From Pseudomonas protegens CHA0 (GTDB taxonomy: Bacteria; Pseudomonadota; Gammaproteobacteria; Pseudomonadales; Pseudomonadaceae), in contig NC_021237.1 of NCBI RefSeq assembly GCF_000397205.1, positions 1,985,001-2,049,000 of the forward strand: a stretch of 64,000 nt of DNA, given 5' to 3'. The translations under genes and the position numbers were made by a program. The notes beneath the pieces are model-generated. The model worked only from the letters and a program-made list of their open reading frames with translations. It had not been told where the DNA came from and ran no database searches. Shown here one piece after another: positions 47,403 through 54,947 of the stretch (within the stretch, counting starts at the first letter, position 1; each line of letters begins with the position of its first letter).

Positions 47403-48869
47403 ATGAGTTCATCCACGGCCGGATCAGGCGCCGGGCAACTGGAAACCCGCGGTATCGAGCCGGTTCCCGAGGCAGAGTGCGACGGGCACCCGCTGCAGCT
47501 GTTCTGGGTCTGGTTCGCGGCCAACATCAGTATTCTCGGCCTGCCCCTGGGGGCGACTCTGGTGGCGTTTCGCGGTTTGTCGATCTGGCAGGTGCTGCTG
47601 GTGGCCATCCTGGGGTCGGTGGGGTCGTTCGCCGTGGTCGGTCTGATCTCGGTAGCCGGCCGGCGCGGGCGGGTGCCGAGCCTGACCCTGTCCCGGGCAA
47701 TCTTCGGGGCGCGGGGCAATATCGGCCCGACCCTGGTGTCGATGCTTTCACGGGTTGGCTGGGAGACGGTCAATACCACCACGGCGGCCTTTGTCCTGCT
47801 GTCCCTGAGCTCGATCCTGTTCCAGACCCCGGCCTCGGCCAAGGATGCGCCGCTGCTGACCCTGCTGTTCATCGGCATCTTCGTGCTGATGACCCTGAGC
47901 GTCTCCGGCCTGGGCCACGCCACCTTGCTGGTCATCCAGAAGTGGGCCACCTACGGCTTTGGTGCCCTGAACGTGCTGGTGGGCGGTTTCCTCTGCGCCA
48001 CCATCGACTGGGCGGCGGTCTTCAATGCCGCGCCGGCCCCCATGAGCGCGATGATCATCGGCGTCGGCACCATGGCCGCCGGGACCGGGATTGGCTGGGC
48101 CAGTTCCGGGGCCGATATGTCGCGTTATCAGCACCGTTCGGTAACGGCCGGGCGCCTGGTGGCTTCGGCGGCGTTTGGCGCCGGCATTCCGCTGGTGTTG
48201 CTGATTACCCTGGGCGGGTTGCTGTCGGTGGGCAACGACCACCTGGCCTCGGCAGTGGACCCGATCATCGCGATCCGCGACATGCTGCCGACCTGGATGG
48301 CGGTGCCCTACCTGGTCGCGGCCTTTGGCGGCCTGCTGCTGTCCAACAACCTCTCTGTGTATTCCGCCGGCCTCACCGCGCTGACCCTGGGCCTCAAGGT
48401 CAAGCGGGTCTATGCGGTGCTGGTGGATATCGTGGCGATCTTCCTCGGCTCGATCTATTTCATGCTGATTGCCGACAGCTTCTATGGCCCTTTCATCAGC
48501 TTCATCTCCCTGCTGGCGGTGCCGATCACCGCCTGGGTAGGAATCTTCGTGGTGGACCTGATCCATCGTCATCACTACAGCGCCGATGATCTGCTCAACG
48601 TCGGCCCGAGCAGCGCCTACTGGTACCGGGGCGGCATCGAATGGCGAGCCTTTGGCGCCTGGGTGCTGGCGATTGTGCTGGGCTTCTGTTTCACCACCAT
48701 CGGCACCACTGCCGAAGACGTCTGGTTCACCGGGCCCCTGGCAGATTCCTGGCTGGGGCATAACGGCCTGGGCTGGATCGTCACCTTCCTGGTGGCCGGC
48801 GGCGGTTACGCTCTACTGGGCGGTGCCCGGGACCGGCGCGCGGCCTTTGTCGAGAACGCCAATGCCTAG
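47403..48869 (+). CDS. NCS1-family purine/cytosine permease
   Basis: 488 residues, about 12 membrane helices. NCS1 features include LGATLVAFRGLSIWQVLL, SLTLSRAIFGARGNIGP and GTGIGWASSGADMSRY. These permeases import nucleobases, hydantoins, thiamine precursors or nucleosides with Na+ or H+. AGGAG lies 7 nt before the ATG at 47403; a preceding AACAAC-rich stretch could be a Crc/Hfq site, weakly. It overlaps the kinase gene by 8 bp. In E. coli the equivalent place is taken by the unrelated nucleoside transporter YegT. Confidence 0.9.
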   Translation: MSSSTAGSGAGQLETRGIEPVPEAECDGHPLQLFWVWFAANISILGLPLGATLVAFRGLSIWQVLLVAILGSVGSFAVVGLISVAGRRGRVPSLTLSRAIFGARGNIGPTLVSMLSRVGWETVNTTTAAFVLLSLSSILFQTPASAKDAPLLTLLFIGIFVLMTLSVSGLGHATLLVIQKWATYGFGALNVLVGGFLCATIDWAAVFNAAPAPMSAMIIGVGTMAAGTGIGWASSGADMSRYQHRSVTAGRLVASAAFGAGIPLVLLITLGGLLSVGNDHLASAVDPIIAIRDMLPTWMAVPYLVAAFGGLLLSNNLSVYSAGLTALTLGLKVKRVYAVLVDIVAIFLGSIYFMLIADSFYGPFISFISLLAVPITAWVGIFVVDLIHRHHYSADDLLNVGPSSAYWYRGGIEWRAFGAWVLAIVLGFCFTTIGTTAEDVWFTGPLADSWLGHNGLGWIVTFLVAGGGYALLGGARDRRAAFVENANA

Positions 48870-49782
48870 GTTGCTGCACACCGGCCAGGTGATAGTCGAC
48901 CTGGTGATGGCGGTAGAGCGCCTGCCGGCCTCCGGAGGCGATGTGCTCGCGCAATCTGCGGGCTTCGAGGCCGGTGGCGGCTTCAACGTGATGGCCGCCG
49001 CGGCGCGCAACGGGTTGCCGGTGGTCTACCTCGGGCGCCACGGGCAGGGGCGCTTTGGCGACCTGGCGCGGGCGGCGATGCAGGGCGAAGGCATACAGAT
49101 GAGCCTGGAGCCCGGCAGGGGGGCTGATACCGGTCTGTGCGTGGCCCTGACCGAAGCCTCTGCTGAACGCACCTTCATTTCCCATATCGGCGCCGAGGGC
49201 GAATTGTCGGCCGAGGATCTGGCCCGGGTCCGGGTGGAGGCGGGGGATTACCTCTATGTCAGCGGCTACAGCCTGTTGCAGGAGTGCAAGGCACGGGCCC
49301 TGTTGGACTGGTTGCTGGCGCTGCCTCGTTCGATCCCATTGATGTTCGACCCGGGGCCGTTGGCCGGTTCGGCAGATTCACCCTTGATGGCGGCGCTGTT
49401 GCCGCGGATCGACATCTGGAGCAGCAACCGCGCCGAGGCATTGCAATTGACCGGTACTTCGCAGATTGCCCAGGCGCTGGCGCAGCTCGAAAGCTGGTTG
49501 TCACCTGCGGCGTTGCTGGTGCTGCGTGATGGCCCCCGCGGCTGTTGGGTCAGCCGCCAGGGGCAGGCGGTGCAGGTGCCGGGGTTCAAGGTGGAGGCGG
49601 TGGACAGCAACGGTGCCGGTGATGCCCACGCCGGGGTCTTGGTCGCCGGGCTCGCAGCGGGCCTTGAGCCGCTGATGGCGGCTCGTAGGGCCAACGCCGC
49701 GGCGGCGATTGCCGTCACCCGGCGTGGCCCGGCCACCGCTCCGGGCAGTGCCGAAGTGGATGCCTTGCTGGCGCGCGGCTGA
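48862..49782 (+). CDS. PfkB-family carbohydrate/nucleoside kinase (YegV-like)
   Basis: 306 residues. The PfkB fold is shown by the N-terminal di-glycine region (FEAGGGFNVMAAAARNG) and the C-terminal anion hole and catalytic Asp (DSNGAGDAHAGVLVAGL). Related enzymes phosphorylate ribose, fructose-6-P, adenosine or pseudouridine. It would phosphorylate the sugar freed by, or the riboside given to, the glycohydrolase. Start at MPRLLHTGQVIVD, inside the permease end; the longer frame upstream is the permease in another frame. Confidence 0.9.
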   Translation: MPRLLHTGQVIVDLVMAVERLPASGGDVLAQSAGFEAGGGFNVMAAAARNGLPVVYLGRHGQGRFGDLARAAMQGEGIQMSLEPGRGADTGLCVALTEASAERTFISHIGAEGELSAEDLARVRVEAGDYLYVSGYSLLQECKARALLDWLLALPRSIPLMFDPGPLAGSADSPLMAALLPRIDIWSSNRAEALQLTGTSQIAQALAQLESWLSPAALLVLRDGPRGCWVSRQGQAVQVPGFKVEAVDSNGAGDAHAGVLVAGLAAGLEPLMAARRANAAAAIAVTRRGPATAPGSAEVDALLARG

Positions 49783-49808
49783 GTCAGCGGCGAGCAACTG
49801 GCCGCCGG

Positions 49809-50189
49809 TCAGCCGGCCTTGCTCAGGGCTTCGATCAGCTCCTGCTTGCGCATGCGCGAGCGTCCCGGAATCTTCTTCGCCCGAGCTTCGCGCATCAGGC
49901 TGACCTTGCTCTGGGTGCCCAGGGACGCCGCGCTGTTGCGGGCATGCCCGTGGCGCGTAGCCACCGCGCGTCGGGCCGACTCGCTGCGGGCCCGGGCCTT
50001 GTCTGCCGGGCTTTTGTCCCGACCGGAGCCGCCCGCCCGTTCACCGCCGCCGGACTGCTTGTTCACCGTGGCCCAGGCCCGTGCTTCGGCCTGCTCCGGC
50101 GAGAGCCCGCGTTCTTCGTAGCTGGCTTCGATGGCCGCGGCCTTGCGGCGCTGGGCCAGGGTGTATTTGGCTTTGCTTCCTCGAGTCAT
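49809..50189 (-). CDS. Small basic protein with C-terminal Rho-N/SAP-like motif
   Basis: 126 residues, highly basic. The C-terminus (IPGRSRMRKQELIEALSKAG) resembles the Rho N-terminal/SAP helix-extended-helix that binds nucleic acid. The middle is a Gly/Arg/Ser/Ala-rich linker, and the N-terminus is helical (YTLAQRRKAAAIEASYEERG). Such genes are often annotated 'plasmid stabilization protein', without evidence. GAGGAGAG precedes the ATG at 50189. It is convergent with the kinase gene. Confidence 0.75.
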   Translation of the reverse strand: MTRGSKAKYTLAQRRKAAAIEASYEERGLSPEQAEARAWATVNKQSGGGERAGGSGRDKSPADKARARSESARRAVATRHGHARNSAASLGTQSKVSLMREARAKKIPGRSRMRKQELIEALSKAG

Positions 50190-50242
50190 GACATCTCTCC
50201 TCAAGGCCCTGGCGCACAGGGCCTGCTGGATTGAACCGGCGG

Positions 50243-50569
50243 TTACTGGCTGCTGCCTTCAGAACCTGAGCCGCCGGTGGTGGTTTTCGAGCCGGTACCG
50301 GTCTTGCCACTGTCGGGTGTGCTGGAGTCCATGGTGCCGACACCGCCCTGGCGGCCGTTGTCGTTGCCCTGAATGCGCGGGTCGGTCCCGGTCGCCGGTG
50401 GCAATGAGCCTTCGTCCATGGCCGGTGGGTTGATGTTGATCTTCGGCGTGCCCTGGGTGGCCGGGGATTTCGGGCCTTCAACCGGGTTGGTCGGGCCGGT
50501 GGCGCCGGCCAGGGCAGCAGTGGACAGCAGTCCGGCCAGGGCCAGGGCGCAGAGTTGGACCTTGATCAT
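50243..50569 (-). CDS. Small secreted Gly/Ser/Thr/Pro-rich protein
   Basis: 108 residues. A signal peptide (about 1-21, ending ALA) is followed by a low-complexity chain of Gly, Ser, Thr and Pro with no Cys, ending GSGSEGSSQ. It is probably disordered in the periplasm or outside. GGAGG lies upstream of the ATG. There is no recognised family. It lies between the Rho-N-like gene and the MFS gene on the same strand. Confidence 0.7.
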   Translation of the reverse strand: MIKVQLCALALAGLLSTAALAGATGPTNPVEGPKSPATQGTPKININPPAMDEGSLPPATGTDPRIQGNDNGRQGGVGTMDSSTPDSGKTGTGSKTTTGGSGSEGSSQ

Positions 50570-50653
50570 GGTGTCGCCTCCATTCGTTAGAGTCGTTACC
50601 TGATATTGGTCCGCTGCCGGGGCCGGTTGGTGCCTGATGATCGACGAACGGTG

Positions 50654-51871
50654 TTATGCACCGGCTGCCATACGCCAGTGGCCCAGGCGCCGCCAGCCCA
50701 GGCGGCCAAGGCTGATCAGCCAGTTCAGCAACGCCACGCCGAGCACCGTGAACAGCAGCGCCTGGATGCCGGCTTCGACGATGATCCGCCCGGCCAGCCA
50801 GGGAAAACCGAAGACTCCGATGAAGTACGACAGGCTGAACAGCAGCAACGCCTGGGAGGTGCAGCCGGCTGGTGCTTCGTTGGCCGCCAGGCCATTGATC
50901 ACCGAGTAGGTCAGGCCATAGCCCACCCCCAGGGTCACGGCAGCCAGCAGGTAGCTGGCGCTGCTGTCGACAGCAAATAAAAAGAGCAGGATCGACACCA
51001 GCATCAGCCCCGAGAGGAGGCAGGCAGCACGATAGGGATCGCGCTTGACCACGATCCCGGCGATCAGCAGGCGGCTGGCGATGGCGGCGCTCATGAAGCC
51101 GAGGAAGAACAGCGAGTAGTCGACGCCGCGGGAGGGGCCGTAGCTGGTCTGGAAGCTCGACAGGCCGCCGAATACGCAACCTCCCAGGCCCACCATGAGA
51201 ATCGGCCAGACGGCGCGGGAGGACAGCACCTGCGCGGTGCCAGCCCAGGTGATGCTAGCCGCCGCGGTGCCCAGGTGGTTGGCCTGCTGGCGCAGCCGGC
51301 CGCCCAGCCGCCAGAAGATCAGCACACCCAGCAGGCTGGCACCGGCGGCGATCAGAAAGGCGCTGGTCAGTGGGTAGCCCAGGGCACTGGCCAGGCGCCC
51401 CAGCAAGGGGCCGGAGCCGATGCCGGTCATCATGCTGCCCGACAGCAATGCGAAGTAGCGGGCCCGTTGCGCAGGCTCCACCAGCATCGCCACGATGATC
51501 GGCCCCAGGGTATAGAACACCCCCCAGCCCAGGCCCAGGGTCAGGCCGAAGAACAGCAGGCCGGGGCCGACCCCCGGGGTCAGGGCAAAGCCCAGGCTGG
51601 CCACCGCCAGTAGGCAGCCGAACACTGCCACCGAGCGCGCGGCGCCGAGGCGGTCCGAGAGGTGCCCGGAGCCGATCACCGCAACAAAGGTGCTGAGCAT
51701 GGCTGTGGAAATCACCGTGCCGGCATCGTGTTCATTGCCGCCACGGCTGCCGATCAGCAGCGACAGGAGAAAGGTCGAGCCGTAGGACAGCGACAGCAGG
51801 TAGCTGCCCAGGCAGAACAGGCCGAATAACGGGGCCGAGACCCGGGACTGCTGCGGGGTGCACGCCGACAT
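50654..51871 (-). CDS. Major facilitator superfamily transporter
   Basis: 405 residues with about 12 membrane helices. The MFS loop 2-3 signature appears as GHLSDRLGAARSVAVFG, and the second half repeats a shorter version. GAGG precedes the ATG. Local context does not identify the substrate. The C-terminus is basic. Confidence 0.87.
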   Translation of the reverse strand: MSACTPQQSRVSAPLFGLFCLGSYLLSLSYGSTFLLSLLIGSRGGNEHDAGTVISTAMLSTFVAVIGSGHLSDRLGAARSVAVFGCLLAVASLGFALTPGVGPGLLFFGLTLGLGWGVFYTLGPIIVAMLVEPAQRARYFALLSGSMMTGIGSGPLLGRLASALGYPLTSAFLIAAGASLLGVLIFWRLGGRLRQQANHLGTAAASITWAGTAQVLSSRAVWPILMVGLGGCVFGGLSSFQTSYGPSRGVDYSLFFLGFMSAAIASRLLIAGIVVKRDPYRAACLLSGLMLVSILLFLFAVDSSASYLLAAVTLGVGYGLTYSVINGLAANEAPAGCTSQALLLFSLSYFIGVFGFPWLAGRIIVEAGIQALLFTVLGVALLNWLISLGRLGWRRLGHWRMAAGA

Positions 51872-52082
51872 GAAAGTGCCTCTTTATGCTTGAAGTCATG
51901 TCGGGCTTTCTAACATGGCGCCTCCTGGTGTTTGTTGTGTTCCTGCAGGCCTCAGGGTTAGTCGGCAGCGGAGTAAGTGCCGTGCGCAAGGAGCTGGGCC
52001 GGGGGGCTTGGCATAAATGGTCGTGCATGTATTTCTGCCGCCGTTCTAATATGGCCGCCTGATTCCAACAAGAGAGCCGTCG

Positions 52083-52562
52083 ATGACCGTAGAAATCCGT
52101 CCTGCACTGCCCAGCGATGCCCCGCAGATTCTTGCGTTCATCACCGAACTTGCCGATTACGAGCGGGCCCGCCATGAAGTGATCGCCAGCGTCGCCGATA
52201 TCGAACGCAGCCTGTTCAGCGAGGGGGCCACGGCCCATGGCCTGATCTGCCTGCGCGAAGGCGTGCCGATCGGCTTTGCGGTGTTCTTCTTCAGTTATTC
52301 CACTTGGCTGGGCAGCAACTGCCTGTACCTGGAGGACCTTTACATCACTCCGGAACAACGGGGCGGCGGGGCGGGCAAGCAACTGCTGCGGCATCTGGCG
52401 CAGATCGCCTGTGACAATGATTGCGGGCGCTTCGAATGGAGCGTGCTGGAGTGGAACGAGCCGGCGATCCAGTTCTACAAGTCCCTGGGCGCCCAGCCTC
52501 AGGAGGAATGGGTCAAGTACCGCATGGATGGCGAAGTGCTGCGCGCCTTTGCTCGCGGCTGA
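52083..52562 (+). CDS. GNAT-family N-acetyltransferase (diamine acetyltransferase-like)
   Basis: 159 residues. The acetyl-CoA-binding loop EQRGGGAGKQLL follows the strand LEDLYITP. The C-terminal VLEWNEPAIQFYKSLGAQ is characteristic of the spermidine/spermine and thialysine acetyltransferase-like group. Acetylation of a polyamine or amino acid is likely but unproved. It is divergent from the MFS gene. Confidence 0.9.
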   Translation: MTVEIRPALPSDAPQILAFITELADYERARHEVIASVADIERSLFSEGATAHGLICLREGVPIGFAVFFFSYSTWLGSNCLYLEDLYITPEQRGGGAGKQLLRHLAQIACDNDCGRFEWSVLEWNEPAIQFYKSLGAQPQEEWVKYRMDGEVLRAFARG

Positions 52563-52575
52563 CGCCAGCTTGCTC

Positions 52576-52600
52576 GTGGAGGAGCCGGCGTGCCGGCGAA
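52576..52600 (+). repeat. Degenerate REP element
   Basis: GAGGAGCCGGCGTGCCGGCG followed by AA resembles the REP core at 5802 and 54794 with several changes. Confidence 0.5.
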
Positions 52601-52654
52601 GGCGCACGCCATCGGCGCCCCCGGCGACCAGCCATGCTTTGACGGTGTCGAGAA

Positions 52655-53707
52655 TCAGCCTTTCAAGGTCGCCATGTCGATCACGAAGCGGTACTTCACA
52701 TCACCCTTGATCATGCGCTCGTAGGCTTGATTGATCTGGCGGATGTCGAGCATTTCGATATCGCAGGTGATGCCGTGCTCGGCGCAGAAGTCCAGCACTT
52801 CCTGGGTCTCGGCAATGCCGCCGATCAGCGAGCCGGCCAGCACCCGGCGGCTCATCACCAGCTTGCCGGCGTGCAGCGCCGGGTCCACCGGTTCGATCAG
52901 GCCCACCAGGATATGCACCCCATCGAAGCGCAGGGTGTCGAGGTAGGGGTTGAGGTCGTGGGGCACCGGGATGGTGTCCAGGAGAAAGTCGAAGTGCCCG
53001 GCCACCGACTGCATCTGCGCCACGTCGGTGGATACGATCACATGGTCGGCACCCTGGCGGCGGGCTTCTTCGGCCTTGCTCGCGGAGCGGGTGAACAGGG
53101 TCACTTCGGCGCCCAGGGCCTTGGCGAACTTGATGCCCATGTGGCCCAGGCCGCCCATGCCGAGAATCCCCACCTTGTCACCGGGCTTGACCCCGTAATG
53201 CTTGAGTGGCGAGTAGGTGGTGATGCCGGCGCAGAGGATTGGCGCAGCGCTGGCCAAGTCGAGTTTCTCCGGAATGCGCACCACAAAGTGCTCGCTGACC
53301 ACGATGCTGTCGGAGTAGCCGCCCATGGTGTTGCTGCCATCGACCCGGTCCGGGGTGGCGTAGGTCATGGTCGGGCCTTGCAGGCAGTATTGCTCCAGGT
53401 CGGCGGCGCAGGCCTCGCAGTGGCGGCAGGAATCCACCATGCAACCGACGCCCACCAGGTCGCCGACCTTGTGCTTGCTGACGTTGGCGCCGACGGCTGT
53501 GACCTTGCCGACGATCTCGTGGCCCGGCATCAGCGGGTACACGGCGATGCCCCATTCGTTGCGGGCCTGGTGGATATCGGAGTGGCAGACGCCGCAGTAG
53601 AGGATCTCGATGGCGACGTCGTCCGCACGCGGACTGCGGCGCTCGAAGCTCATGGGGGCGAGGGGAGTGGTGGCCGATTGGGCGGCATAACCGATGGCGG
53701 TGTACAT
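52655..53707 (-). CDS. Zinc-dependent NAD(P)-linked alcohol dehydrogenase / aldehyde reductase (YahK-like)
   Basis: 350 residues of the cinnamyl-alcohol-dehydrogenase branch of medium-chain dehydrogenases. The catalytic zinc ligands (CGVCHSDIH, GHE) and the four-Cys structural zinc (CRHCEACAADLEQYC) are present. The nucleotide-binding GMGGLGHMGIKFAKA completes the fold. E. coli YahK is an NADPH-dependent aldehyde reductase of broad range. ATG at 53707 with GAGGT upstream; the frame extending to 54352 is spurious. It is divergent from araC. Confidence 0.92.
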   Translation of the reverse strand: MYTAIGYAAQSATTPLAPMSFERRSPRADDVAIEILYCGVCHSDIHQARNEWGIAVYPLMPGHEIVGKVTAVGANVSKHKVGDLVGVGCMVDSCRHCEACAADLEQYCLQGPTMTYATPDRVDGSNTMGGYSDSIVVSEHFVVRIPEKLDLASAAPILCAGITTYSPLKHYGVKPGDKVGILGMGGLGHMGIKFAKALGAEVTLFTRSASKAEEARRQGADHVIVSTDVAQMQSVAGHFDFLLDTIPVPHDLNPYLDTLRFDGVHILVGLIEPVDPALHAGKLVMSRRVLAGSLIGGIAETQEVLDFCAEHGITCDIEMLDIRQINQAYERMIKGDVKYRFVIDMATLKG

Positions 53708-53807
53708 GGTGGACCTCGCAAAAGCATTGACAATTGAGGCGTGGCATTCTCGGCGTCGGGCCCTGGGCCAACCATGGCGATTCCTCGGCATGTCATGCCT
53801 ATTCCTC

Positions 53808-53838
53808 CGGCATTGGCGGTTTTCACGCGGCATTGGCG
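53808..53838. promoter_or_regulatory. Direct-repeat operator between the aldehyde reductase and araC genes
   Basis: CGGCATTGGCG occurs at 53808-53818 and 53828-53838, an exact 20-bp period. A partial copy CGGCATGTC lies at 53786-53794. Two helical turns between identical half-sites is the classic arrangement for AraC-family proteins. Confidence 0.65.
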
Positions 53839-53887
53839 TACAGACCTGCGATGATGTTTTCGTCCCTTTTTCCGTGAAGTTTTCCCC

Positions 53888-54778
53888 ATGCTGCTGACCC
53901 GCCATCTGGACGCCAACGCCACCCTGGTCTCGCTGATCCAGCCCCTTGCCAGCCGTGACGGTTTCGTTGCCACCGCCTTGCCCGGGGTCCAGGTGCTGCG
54001 GGCCAGTTGCGACGTGGCGCGGGGCCCACAGATCTATGAGCCGAGCCTGATGATCATTGCCCAGGGCAGCAAGCTGGCCTACCTGGGCACGCGAACCCTG
54101 GAATACGGTGCCGGGCATTACCTGATCCAGGCCCTGTCGGTGCCCTTCGAGTGCGAAACCTTCGCCTTGCCCGATGCGCCGCTGCTGGGGGTTTCCATCG
54201 CCATCGACCGGGCGGTATTGAGCGAGCTGGTGCTGGCCATGGGCGTCACCGAAGGCCGGGCGGCTTCGGCGCAGACCCTGGAGTCGATGACCTCGGCTGT
54301 GCTCGACGACGCCATGCGTGGTTGCGTGGAACGCCTGTTGCGCTGCCTGCACGATCCTCTGGAGTGCAAGGTCATGGGCCCTTCACGGGTGCGCGAGTTG
54401 CTCTTTGCCGCTTTGCGCGGGCCCCAGGCCGATGCGCTGCGGGCGCTGGTGGAGCAGCAGGGGCAGTTCGCCCGGGTTGCGGCTTCGCTCAATCACCTGC
54501 ACGAGCACTACACCGAGCCGTTGAACGTCGAGACCCTGGCCCGCTGCGCCAACATGAGCACCTCGACCTTCCACGAGCATTTCAAGCGCAGCACTCTGCT
54601 GTCGCCGGTGCAGTACCTCAAGCGCCTGCGCCTGCTCAAGGCCCAGCAGTTGCTGCTGGGAGAGGGGCTGGGCGTGGCCCAGGTGGCTCATCGGGTGGGG
54701 TATCAAAGCACTTCGCAGTTCAGCCGCGAGTACAAGCGCTACTTCGAACGCAACCCGGGCGAAGAACGCGCCGCTTGA
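53888..54778 (+). CDS. AraC-family transcriptional regulator
   Basis: 296 residues. An N-terminal AraC_N (Cupin_6-like) domain (YEPSLMIIAQGSKLAYLG) precedes two helix-turn-helix motifs: LARCANMSTSTFHEHFK and VAHRVGYQSTSQFSREYKRY. This type commonly controls an adjacent, divergent oxidoreductase gene, as here. It presumably responds to an aldehyde or related stress and binds the repeats at 53808-53838. Confidence 0.92.
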   Translation: MLLTRHLDANATLVSLIQPLASRDGFVATALPGVQVLRASCDVARGPQIYEPSLMIIAQGSKLAYLGTRTLEYGAGHYLIQALSVPFECETFALPDAPLLGVSIAIDRAVLSELVLAMGVTEGRAASAQTLESMTSAVLDDAMRGCVERLLRCLHDPLECKVMGPSRVRELLFAALRGPQADALRALVEQQGQFARVAASLNHLHEHYTEPLNVETLARCANMSTSTFHEHFKRSTLLSPVQYLKRLRLLKAQQLLLGEGLGVAQVAHRVGYQSTSQFSREYKRYFERNPGEERAA

Positions 54779-54793
54779 AAACATCTCCCCCCT

Positions 54794-54876
54794 TGTAGGA
54801 GCTGGCTTGCCAGCGAATGCGCCCTTGGGCCGGAGCAAGGCTTGGGCGGCTCTTCGCCGGCAAGCCGGCTCCTACA
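54794..54876. repeat. REPIN (inverted pair of REP elements)
   Basis: The left element TGTAGGAGCTGGCTTGCCAG and the right element, read inverted, TGTAGGAGCCGGCTTGCCGG face each other around a GC-rich spacer, giving an 83-bp unit. It lies right after araC, between convergent genes. Confidence 0.85.
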
Positions 54877-54904
54877 GGTGGCGGTGTCGCTGAATCCCGG
54901 GCAT

Positions 54905-54936
54905 GAAAAAGGCCCCCATAAAGGGGGCCTTCTTTT
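54905..54936. terminator. Terminator of etfD (possibly bidirectional)
   Basis: Stem GGCCCCC / GGGGGCC with loop ATAAA; on the minus strand a TTTTT run follows, and on the plus strand TTCTTTT. Confidence 0.85.
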
Positions 54937-54947
54937 ATCGCACCGGC

